20,724 nt of DNA, from the NCBI GenBank assembly GCA_937902805.1, contig CALEMB010000140.1:1-20724 (forward strand), in the 5' to 3' direction. The notes under the pieces were generated by a model. It was not told the DNA's origin. It saw only the letters and a program-made list of their open reading frames with translations, and ran no database searches. The DNA comes from an uncultured Bacteroidales bacterium. GTDB lineage: Bacteria; Bacteroidota; Bacteroidia; Bacteroidales; F082. The translations under genes and the position numbers were made by a program. This document shows, in pieces, positions 1-8,000 of this stretch; position 1 is the first letter of the stretch; every line of letters begins with the position of its first letter.

Positions 1-2052
1 ACCGTGTCCGGCCTTGGTGTCGATGCGGATGATCTTGGGCTCTGGTCCGGTTTGGGCAGCTTGCAAGGCGGCTGCATATTTGAACGAGTGGGCGGGCACA
101 ACGCGGTCATCGTGGTCGGCTGTGGTGACCATGATGGCGGGATAGTGCACATCAGCACCGCTCTTGATGGTGTGCAACGGCGAATAGGCATACAAAGCCT
201 TGAACATGGCCTCGTCGTCCTCGCTGGTGCCGTAGTCGCTGGCCCAGTTCCAGCCAATGGTGAAGAGGTGGTAGCGCAGCATGTCCATCACGCCGACTTG
301 CGGCACGGCAACGCCAAAGAGGTCGGGACGCTGGTTGACAACAGCACCGACAAGCAGACCGCCATTGGAGCCACCGTTCAATGCCAAGTACTTTGGCGAG
401 GTGTATTTGTTATTAATAAGGTATTCAGCGCAAGCGATGCAGTCGTCGAAGACATTCTGTTTCTGCAACTTGGTGCCGGCGATGTGCCATTCCTCACCAT
501 ATTCGTTACCACCGCGCAGGTTCATCTGGGCATAGATGCCGCCGTTTTCGATGAAGGGCAGACGCGAGGTGCTGAAGCCTGGGTTGAGGGTGATATTGAA
601 GCCACCGTAGCCATACAAGAAAGTCGGGTTGGTACCGTCCATCTGCAAGCCTTTCTTGTAGGTCAGGAACATCGGGACCTTGGTGCCGTCCTTCGAGGTG
701 ACGAAGACCTGCTCCGTTTCGTAATCGTCCGACTTGAAGTCGATGGCGGGAGCACGGAACACGGTGGAGGTGTTGTCGTCGATATTGTATTGGTAAATTG
801 TGGTGGGGAAGACGAAAGAGGTGAAGGCATAGAACACTTCGGGCTCCTTATATTCACTGCTGAAGCCGACCGAACCGTAAGTAGGCAGGGCTATCTCGTG
901 GAGTTGTTGGCCGTCCATGGTGTAGACGTAGGCGTGGTTGGCGGCGTCCTTGTCGTAAGTGACAATCATCTTGCCATTGGCCAGGTTGATGCCAGAAATG
1001 ACATTTTCGCTTTCAGGAATCACATCCACCCAGTTTTCCATCTGTGGGGTCTTGGCTGACACTTTGCAGATGCGGCCCTTGGGCGCGTTGTAGTTGGTGA
1101 AGATATACAGCACATCATCAATCACGTCGATGGGACCATATTGGTAATCCATGTCGTCGGCAATCTGCACGAACTTACCCTTCGGGTCCTGCATATCACG
1201 GATCCACAGCGTGCTACCTGCGCCTTGACCGCTCTCGAAGAGGAACATGTAATGCTCATCTTCGGTGAGGTCTACTTGGTGGAAATAGCGCGGCTGGGCG
1301 GGATTGGAGTAGAAGAGTTCATCCTGCTCCTGCGGCGTGCCGAGTTTGTGGTAGTAGATCTTGTGGTTTTCGTTCACGTTGCTGAACTCCTTGCCAGCTT
1401 CGGGGCGGTCGTAGGCGGCGTAGAAGAAGCCGTCTTTATACCAAGTGGCGCCCGTGAACTTGGCCCATTCGATGTGGTCGGGGAGGAGTTCGAGGGTGGC
1501 CATGTCCATCACGTAGATTTCAACCCAGTCGGAGCCACTGCGTTGGATGGTGTAGGCCATGTACTTGCCGTCGTTGGAGAAGCTGATGCCACCCAAAGAG
1601 ACGGTGCCGTCGTCGGAAAGTTTGTTGGGGTCTAACAAGACGGTAGGCTCACCGTCGAGTGTTTCCTGCATGTAGATGACGCTTTGGTTCTGGAGGCCGT
1701 CGTTCTTCGAGTAGATGTAACGGCCGTGTTTCTTCGAAGGCATGCCGTAGCGTTCGTAGTCCACGAGTTGCGTGAGGCGGTCCTTGAGGGCGCTGCGGAA
1801 GGGGATGTGGCTCAGGTAGTCTTGTGTGACTTCGTTTTGTTCCTTGACCCATTTCGCGGTCTCGACGGAGGTGTCGTTTTCGAGCCAACGGTACGGGTCG
1901 GCGACCTTCGTGCCGAAGTAGTCGTCAACGACAGTGGTGTCTTTTCTCGTCTCGGGGTAAGCCTTGACGGAATAGCGTTCAGGCTGCTGTGGTTGTTGGT
2001 TGCAGCCGAATAGGGTGATTGTGCCCATAACTAATAAGGTGAGTTTTTTCAT
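1..2052 (-). CDS. Prolyl oligopeptidase family serine peptidase (S9A), lipoprotein; 3' end off window
   Basis: This gene is read on the minus strand from the ATG at 2052 and stays open for 684 codons to the window edge, so only a short C-terminal tail is missing. The first 17 residues form a lipoprotein signal peptide ending in lipobox LFGC (Cys17), so the enzyme is probably anchored in the cell envelope. The N-terminal part has the DPYRWLE motif and a beta-propeller-like region. The C-terminal alpha/beta-hydrolase carries GGSNGG with nucleophile Ser562, DDRVV with Asp649, and AGHG with His683, which together form the S9 catalytic triad. Family members cleave after proline in short peptides. 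Length and motif order fit S9A; a dipeptidyl peptidase IV is less likely because the YGGF-N and RGG-NEYGEEWH segments are POP-like. The gene is alone on its strand here; repeats fill its upstream region. Confidence 0.93.
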   Translation of the reverse strand, partial: MKKLTLLVMGTITLFGCNQQPQQPERYSVKAYPETRKDTTVVDDYFGTKVADPYRWLENDTSVETAKWVKEQNEVTQDYLSHIPFRSALKDRLTQLVDYERYGMPSKKHGRYIYSKNDGLQNQSVIYMQETLDGEPTVLLDPNKLSDDGTVSLGGISFSNDGKYMAYTIQRSGSDWVEIYVMDMATLELLPDHIEWAKFTGATWYKDGFFYAAYDRPEAGKEFSNVNENHKIYYHKLGTPQEQDELFYSNPAQPRYFHQVDLTEDEHYMFLFESGQGAGSTLWIRDMQDPKGKFVQIADDMDYQYGPIDVIDDVLYIFTNYNAPKGRICKVSAKTPQMENWVDVIPESENVISGINLANGKMIVTYDKDAANHAYVYTMDGQQLHEIALPTYGSVGFSSEYKEPEVFYAFTSFVFPTTIYQYNIDDNTSTVFRAPAIDFKSDDYETEQVFVTSKDGTKVPMFLTYKKGLQMDGTNPTFLYGYGGFNITLNPGFSTSRLPFIENGGIYAQMNLRGGNEYGEEWHIAGTKLQKQNVFDDCIACAEYLINNKYTSPKYLALNGGSNGGLLVGAVVNQRPDLFGVAVPQVGVMDMLRYHLFTIGWNWASDYGTSEDDEAMFKALYAYSPLHTIKSGADVHYPAIMVTTADHDDRVVPAHSFKYAAALQAAQTGPEPKIIRIDTKAGHG

Positions 2053-2059
2053 TATTAAG

Positions 2060-2110
2060 AATTTAGGATTTAAAGATTCAAAATTCAAAGATTTAAGATT
2101 CAAAGATTGG
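2060..2110. repeat. AT-rich short tandem-like repeat (AAGATT/TTCAAAG units)
   Basis: Just upstream of the peptidase start lies a run of near-identical 8-10 bp units built on AAGATTCAAA and AAGATTTAAG. Read on the minus strand the units resemble repeated AATCTTTGAA boxes, close to the TTTG of the Bacteroidota −7 element. They could therefore affect the peptidase promoter, but this is only a resemblance. Confidence 0.55.
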
Positions 2111-2120
2111 GATCAACTTG

Positions 2121-2160
2121 TCGTCGCTTTGCGTCACTGCGAGGAACGAAGCAGTCCAGT
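2121..2160. repeat. Dispersed intergenic repeat with TGCGAGGAACGAAGCA core
   Basis: The core TGCGAGGAACGAAGCA with flanking CGTCACTGC and GTCCAGTGA resembles a dispersed non-coding repeat seen in many bacterial genomes, usually between genes. There is one copy in this window. It separates the AT-rich repeat from the promoter of the next gene. Identification rests on memory of the motif, not on a search. Confidence 0.45.
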
Positions 2161-2198
2161 GATATTGTTGACAAAGGTACGATAATTTGGTGGAATGG

Positions 2199-2229
2199 TT
2201 GAATTGTTTGCCAAAAAATTATACTTTTG
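2199..2229 (+). promoter_or_regulatory. Bacteroidota-type promoter for the LolA-like/TraX pair
   Basis: A TTG −33 core at 2199-2201 is followed after 20 bases by TACTTTTG at 2222-2229, matching the TAnnTTTG −7 consensus. It lies about 20 bases before the ATG at 2249 and supports that start over upstream in-frame codons, which would lie inside the promoter. Confidence 0.6.
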
Positions 2230-2248
2230 CACTTTAAACCATAAAACA

Positions 2249-2875
2249 ATGTCTAAGTTGAAAAAACTGTTCAGCATCATTTGTTTCCTCGGCATGGCGG
2301 GTGTTTTGGTGGCACAAACGCCAAAGGAAATCCTCTCCCGCATGGATGCGGAAATGGACAAACACGAAAAAGAAGGTATCATCATGACAGTGGATGCCAA
2401 AGTCCCTATTCTTGGTACAATGACCACCAAAACCTATACTTTGGGAGACAAGACACGTATGGAAGCCAACATGATGGGCGTGGAAATCATCACATGGACC
2501 GATGGGGAAACAGCGTGGAGCTATAATTCCAAGAAAAACGAGGTCGAAATCACTAAACAAAAAGAGAGTTCTGAGTCGGAAGGCGATGCTGAGATGTTTA
2601 ACGGTATCAACGATGGCTATGACGTTACTATCGCCAAGGAAACAGCAAAGACGTGGGAATTGCTATGCAAGAAGTCAAAATCCAACAAAGACAAAGATGC
2701 CCCGAAAAAGATGGAGCTTGTCGTTGCTAAAGGCACCTACATGCCCGTTAGCCTGAAAACCAAAGTGTCGGGGATAGGCATCACCATGCGCAACATTTCC
2801 TTTGGCGTGACCGAAAAACAAGTCACTTTCAACGCCAACGATTACCCCGGTGTTACTATTGTGGACAAACGGTAA
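2249..2875 (+). CDS. LolA-like secreted protein (outer-membrane lipoprotein carrier fold)
   Basis: A 208-residue protein. The ATG at 2249 is chosen because residues 1-20 then form a clean signal peptide (KLKK, hydrophobic core, VLVAQ) and the promoter lies just before it. The mature part contains the pattern of LolA/LppX-type half-barrel proteins: PKEILSRMDAE at the start, TYTLGDKTRME, a DGETAWSYN turn and a final NANDYPGV strand. This family binds lipidated or hydrophobic clients in the periplasm. The charged central loop (SSESEGDAE) is not diagnostic. The gene is followed 24 bases later by the TraX-family gene and is probably co-transcribed with it. Assignment is by pattern only; another small periplasmic family of the same fold is possible. 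Confidence 0.7.
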   Translation: MSKLKKLFSIICFLGMAGVLVAQTPKEILSRMDAEMDKHEKEGIIMTVDAKVPILGTMTTKTYTLGDKTRMEANMMGVEIITWTDGETAWSYNSKKNEVEITKQKESSESEGDAEMFNGINDGYDVTIAKETAKTWELLCKKSKSNKDKDAPKKMELVVAKGTYMPVSLKTKVSGIGITMRNISFGVTEKQVTFNANDYPGVTIVDKR

Positions 2876-2899
2876 TGCTGTTCCAACCTGTCTTTCATT

Positions 2900-3616
2900 A
2901 TGACCGATAGCAAGACTTCTTTACGCCAGTTCAAAATATTCAGTGGCAGTGCATTGAAACTCATCGCATGCATGTCGATGCTGTCGGATCATTTGGTCAA
3001 GTTTTACTTTGATCGGTTTCCATGGGCTAACACGGTGTGGTTTACTGTGGCGGGTAAATCCGTTTCTTTGCTACAAGTCATGCTGATGTTTGGGCGTTTC
3101 GCATTCCCAATTTTCGCTTTTCTGCTCGTTGAAGGTTTTGAGAAAACCAAAAACAGGAAACAATACGGTATCAGCCTTTTAGTATTGGCAGTCCTGTCAG
3201 AAATCCCGTTTAATTTAATGAATGGCAATAGTTTATGGTTGCCTAAACAGAATGTGATGTTCACCCTGTTGTTGGGGTATTTGGCCATGTGTAGTCTGGA
3301 GTATTTCAAGAACAAGCCTGTCATTAGCATGGTTTTGCTTGTTGTCATGTTTCTCGTTTCCAGATATATGCAAGCGGATTACAGGACTGCAGGTTTTCTC
3401 TTTATCCTTTTAATGTACGGCTTGAGAAGGGAATCCATCATAAGGGCAGTGGCTAGTCCCGTACTTCTTCCAATGAAAGCAATGGTGTTTTTGTCCCTTT
3501 TGCTGACTTGTCTATACAACGGTAAACGAGGCTTCATCAAGACAGCTTTCCTAAAGTATTGCTTTTATGCCTTTTATCCCGTCCACATGTTGGTGATTTA
3601 TTTTCTCGCAAGATAA
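2900..3616 (+). CDS. TraX family integral membrane protein (acyltransferase-like)
   Basis: A 238-residue, highly hydrophobic protein with about seven or eight predicted membrane segments. The N-terminal FSGSALKLIACMSMLSDHL is the TraX family signature (K-x-I/L-A-x-x-x-M-x-x-D-H), followed by FGRFAFPIFAFLLVEGF, also typical. TraX of the F plasmid N-acetylates pilin; chromosomal homologues are widespread with mostly unknown substrates, and the fold relates to membrane acyltransferases. The ATG at 2900 lies 24 bases after the LolA-like stop, suggesting a two-gene operon. No conjugation genes are nearby, so a pilin role is not implied here. Confidence 0.88.
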   Translation: MTDSKTSLRQFKIFSGSALKLIACMSMLSDHLVKFYFDRFPWANTVWFTVAGKSVSLLQVMLMFGRFAFPIFAFLLVEGFEKTKNRKQYGISLLVLAVLSEIPFNLMNGNSLWLPKQNVMFTLLLGYLAMCSLEYFKNKPVISMVLLVVMFLVSRYMQADYRTAGFLFILLMYGLRRESIIRAVASPVLLPMKAMVFLSLLLTCLYNGKRGFIKTAFLKYCFYAFYPVHMLVIYFLAR

Positions 3617-3639
3617 CAACGAGTTTACAATTTCTTTAT

Positions 3640-3647
3640 TAATTTTG
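3640..3647 (+). promoter_or_regulatory. Probable −7 box for the DUF2130 gene
   Basis: TAATTTTG matches TAnnTTTG and lies 44 bases before the ATG at 3692. A good −33 TTTG at the expected distance is not evident, so the promoter is only partly supported. Confidence 0.45.
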
Positions 3648-3691
3648 CCATTTGAACTCATTGAGAGTTTTCATTGGTTAATTATAAAACT

Positions 3692-5029
3692 ATGAAAGAA
3701 CTGAAATGCCCAAAATGCGGGAGCGTGTTCACCGTCGACGAAGCCGACTACGCTTCCATCGTCAGTCAGGTGAAGAACGCCGAGTTCAACGTGGAAGTGA
3801 ACCGTCGCCTCCAAGAATTGCATCAACAACATCTTGTGGAACAGCAATCGGCAGAGGCCAAGTTGGAGAAGGAACATCAAGTTGAGTTGAATAAGAAAGA
3901 GCAAGAGATCAACAAAAAGGAACTCGAAATCAGCCAACTGAGGAATAACCTTCAGAGCATCGAGCAGCAAAAACGCTCAGAGCTGGAGCTGGCCTTGGCT
4001 GCGAAGGATAAAACCATTGATGCCTTGAAGGCACAAATCGCCCAAAGCGGTCAGCAACAACAGATGGCTGTGATGGAAGAACAACGCAAAGCGGAAAAGA
4101 GCCTGCAGGAGAAAGACGCACAAATTATGGAACTGAAGTCTTCGGCCGAGCTTTCGCACCAAAAGGCAGTCAACTACGTGAACACACAAAAGGAGCAATA
4201 TGAGGCCAAGCTGAAAATGATGCAGGAGCAGGTGGATTACTACAAAGACCTGAAAACCAAGATGTCCACGAAGATGATAGGGGAGACCTTGGAAATCCAT
4301 TGCTCCACACAGTACAACCAGATGATGCGTCCTTTGTTGCCCAACGCCTATTTTGAGAAGGACAATGATGCCTCAAGTGGCTCGAAAGGCGATTTCATCT
4401 TCCGCGACTTCGGTGCCGACGGTACGGAATATGTCTCCATCATGTTTGAAATGAAGAACGAAGCCGATGAGACGGCTACCAAGCACAAAAACGAGGACTT
4501 CTTCAAGAAACTCGATGCAGACCGTAGAACCAAAAACTGCGAGTTTGCCGTGCTGGTGTCGCTTTTGGAACCTGAAAATGAGTTGTATAATGGTGGCATC
4601 GTGGATGTTTCCTATCGCTATGACAAGATGTACGTCATCCGGCCGCAGTTCTTCCTGCCTATCATTTCACTATTGGTGCAGACCTCGAAGAAGAGTTTGG
4701 AATACAAGCAGCAGTTGGCTATTGCCAAGAGCCAATCCATCGATGTGACCAACTTTGAGAACCAGTTGTATGATTTCCGCGATAAGTTTGGCCGCAATTT
4801 CCGTTTGGCCAGTGAGAAATTCAATACCGCCATCGAAGAAATCGACAAGTCCATTTCGCATTTGCAGAAGATAAAAGACGCATTGCTCAGTAGCGAGAAC
4901 AACCTACGCTTGGCTAACGACAAAGTCGAATCGTTGACCATCAAGAAACTGACCAAAGGAAATCCAACAATGACCGACCTTTTTGAGAAGGCGCGAGGAG
5001 CCAATCATGTCATTGAGGAAGATGAATGA
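3692..5029 (+). CDS. DUF2130 domain-containing protein (coiled coil plus nuclease-like domain)
   Basis: A 445-residue protein. It opens with KCPKCG (Cys6, Cys9), half of a zinc-ribbon-like motif, then a long Gln/Glu/Lys-rich coiled coil (about residues 25-190). A globular domain of about residues 200-345 follows, with GDFIFRDF, VSIMFEMKNE and AVLVSLLE segments characteristic of DUF2130; the D...ExK spacing suggests a PD-(D/E)XK-like nuclease fold. A second helical stretch closes the protein. The ATG at 3692 is preferred over the upstream TTG/GTG codons because the CPKCG motif then sits at the N-terminus as in relatives. Cellular function of the family is not established. The gene ends 2 bases before the hairpin shared with the NRPS. 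Confidence 0.88.
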   Translation: MKELKCPKCGSVFTVDEADYASIVSQVKNAEFNVEVNRRLQELHQQHLVEQQSAEAKLEKEHQVELNKKEQEINKKELEISQLRNNLQSIEQQKRSELELALAAKDKTIDALKAQIAQSGQQQQMAVMEEQRKAEKSLQEKDAQIMELKSSAELSHQKAVNYVNTQKEQYEAKLKMMQEQVDYYKDLKTKMSTKMIGETLEIHCSTQYNQMMRPLLPNAYFEKDNDASSGSKGDFIFRDFGADGTEYVSIMFEMKNEADETATKHKNEDFFKKLDADRRTKNCEFAVLVSLLEPENELYNGGIVDVSYRYDKMYVIRPQFFLPIISLLVQTSKKSLEYKQQLAIAKSQSIDVTNFENQLYDFRDKFGRNFRLASEKFNTAIEEIDKSISHLQKIKDALLSSENNLRLANDKVESLTIKKLTKGNPTMTDLFEKARGANHVIEEDE

Positions 5030-5031
5030 AG

Positions 5032-5062
5032 AAAAGGCTTGAGATTCGCTCTCAAGCCTTTT
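5032..5062. terminator. Bidirectional rho-independent terminator
   Basis: AAAAGGCTTGAGA (5032-5044) pairs perfectly with TCTCAAGCCTTTT (5050-5062) around a 5-base loop. A T-run continues on the plus strand. It lies 2 bases past the DUF2130 stop and 3 bases past the NRPS stop on the other strand, so it serves both convergent genes. Confidence 0.92.
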
Positions 5063-5065
5063 TCA

Positions 5066-8000
5066 TTATTCAAAGTAGCCAAATCCATTCAAGGCAACCA
5101 GCATCTGGTCCACATAGTCCCATGAGGTGCTCGACCAACGGAACCCGAGGCGGTACAGCACTTGTGATGTGTATTGGTTGTCGGCGGGAATCATTACGGC
5201 TTTTTGTCCATGCGCCATGTCTTGGTAGGCAATTAGACTGGAGAGGCGCTTGGCCTTTTCGGGGTCTTGCTTGGCGGCTTCCAAAGCCTCGCCGAAGGCC
5301 TCGGCCTCCACCTGACGCGGTGCCTCGCCGATTTTTGCCAACTCTGCCAACACATCGCCAAAATGCACAAAGTGGTCGTTGTAGGGATGGAACAGGCAAC
5401 ACTGTTGCGGCGTTTCCGAAAGCATCACGATGGCCTTGGCGACCTCGTTGATGGGGGAGAACTCCATCGGGGCACTGGTCAACTCGTAGGGATAGCAGCC
5501 CAACATTTGATAGACACGAATGCGGCCCATCGCACTGTTCGTATTGAAGTTGATCTGGAACTCACCATCGGTGGAACGCGGCGCAAGGTTGCCCACACGC
5601 ATCACCTTGGCGTTCAGTTTGTGCAAGGCCACGGCATCGAGAACGACACGCTCGGAGAGGAACTTGGAATGGACATATTGGTTGTTGAGGCTCTGACCGA
5701 AATAGAGTTTCTGCTCGGTGTAAACCGTATTCTCCGGCGGCATCCCATTGATGGACATGCCAGCGGTGCTGTAAGTGGAAACATGGATGAGACGAGCATT
5801 GTTAAGCAGGCAAAAACGCACACAATGCGCCGCACCGCCCACGTTGACATCCTCAATCTCAGTGCCCTTGGAGAAATGTTTCACCACAGCGGCACAGTTG
5901 AATACGGTGTCAACCTTGCCGTCCACCTTGATATCTTGGGTCACGTCGCCGTTGATGACGCGCAAACGACTGCCAAACAACTCCTTATAGCTGTTGCTGA
6001 AGTAATAATACAACATCCCTTTAAGTCGGCGTTCGGCCATCTCTTCGTTTTCAGCTCTCACCAAGCACCAGATGACAGGCACATCCTTGCGGTCGATGAG
6101 TTCCTTGAGGATATGGATGCCTAAGAAGCCCGTGGCACCCGTAACAAGCGCGTTGCCAATAGGTTGCTTCTCGCCGTTGCGGAATGCATCAAGCGTGTTG
6201 TCTTGAAGGACTTTTTCGATGGGACCGTAGTTGTAATTACGTGCATCCTCATCTTCATCGACAGCACCTCCCTTGAGGAAGTTGGCCAACATTCGCGGTG
6301 TCGGATTGGCGAACACGTCACCGTAGGCGATATGATGACCGGCTTTGTCGGCCTCGATGATGACGCGTGTCACCATGAGCGAGGTGCCGCCCAATTCGAA
6401 GAAGTTGTCAGTGGCGCCAATCTTGTCCATGGTCAAGATGTCACCAAAGATCTTGCAGAAGAGTCTTTCGACTTCGTTGGCAGGCTCCACATATTCGTGG
6501 TCGGCAGCTTGAATGACGGGAGCGGGCAAGGCCTTGCGGTTCACCTTCTGGTTCTGGTTCAGCGGGATGCTATCGATTTGCATCGTGGCCGCCGGAATCA
6601 TGTAGGGCGGTTTCTGCTGTCCGATGAAGGCATTCAGTTCCTTGATGTCAACCTTCTTATTGCTGACGATGTAGGCAGCAATGTACTTGCCACCATTCTC
6701 ATACTCAAAGGCTTGCACGGTGACGTCCTTGATGCCCGGGAACTGGCGAATCACAGCCTCGACCTCCTTCAATTCGATGCGGAAACCGCGAATCTTCACC
6801 TGTCCGTCCTTACGGCCCGCAAACTGGATGTTGCCATCGGGGAGGTAACGCACAATATCGCCGGTGCGATAGATGCGGGCGAAGCGTGGATCGTCGCTGA
6901 ACGGGTTGTCGATATAAACCTCAGCGGTCTTCTCGGGACGGTTGAGGTAACTCCTCGTAACATGCGGACCGCTAATCCACAATTCACCCATTGCTCCAGG
7001 AGGCAAGCGGTTGAATTGCTTGTCAACAACATAGAGTCGCGAATTGTCAAGCGGCTTACCCACGGGGATGTCCTTCAGTTCCTTATCCACTTCATATTCT
7101 GTAATGAGGATGGTGCCCTCCGTCGGGCCATAGCCGTTGTGCATCTTGAAGTTCTTCGGAGGCACCATCGAAGCCAACTTTTCACCCGCCGCAATCAAGT
7201 GCAGCAGCGAGTGGTTGTCCATATTGGTGGCAAACTGGTAGGCCACCTGAGTGGTCATGAACGAGTGAGTGATATGGTTCTCGTTGAAGTAATCGTTCAC
7301 TTCGGGCAGGGTCAGGCGGATGTCGTCGCCAATGATATACACACAAGCACCGCAGGTCAGGGCAGGGTAGAGGTCCATCATGCAGCAGTCGAAACCATAG
7401 CTGGCGTAGCACGACACATGGTGCTCGGCCTTGAGTTCAAAACGGCGTTGGTACCAATGGCAGAAGGCGGTCAAATTGCGATGCTCCAACTGACAACCTT
7501 TAGGCAAACCCGTTGAGCCAGAGGTATAAAGCAAGATGAACAAGTCAGCTGGATTGACGGTGACATTGACAGGCTGGCTGACTGCCGGCAATTGCTTGAT
7601 GTCTTTCGTCAGCAGCACCTCACCTTCGTATTCGTTCACGATGTCACGCAGCGACTCATCGGCGATGAGCAGTTTGGCGGAAGCATCCTTGATCATGAAA
7701 TTCAGACGCTCGGCGGGATAACTCGGGTCGAGAGGCTGATAGGCGCAACCAGCCTTCAGCACACCGAGGGCGGCAATGGGCATCCATTCGCAACGCGGAA
7801 TGAGAATCGAGACAACATCTTCTCTTCCAAGACCTTTTGATACGAGATAAGCTGCCATGCGCTCCGTGATGTCATCCACCTCACGGTAGGTGTATTTGTT
7901 GTCGTGATACACCACAGCCATGTTGTCGGGCGTTTCTGCCACTTGCTTACGGAACAGCGAAACGATGGTCTGCGTGTTGTCGTAAGGCACCTCGGTCTGG

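Noticed and set aside
4..1059. Long plus-strand open frame (351 codons)
   Set aside because: It is antisense to the prolyl oligopeptidase, whose minus-strand frame carries a complete catalytic triad and signal peptide.
1..2052. Peptidase as self-protection or maturation enzyme for the NRPS product
   Set aside because: It is about 3 kb from the end of the NRPS gene, separated by three plus-strand genes and a terminator; nothing in sequence links the two.
2900..3616. Conjugation or plasmid transfer function from the TraX match
   Set aside because: No other transfer gene is present; chromosomal TraX-family proteins are common outside plasmids.
6164..7516. Long plus-strand open frame (450 codons) inside the NRPS
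   Set aside because: Antisense shadow of the A2 domain; the encoded sequence shows no recognisable domain and the NRPS motifs are intact.
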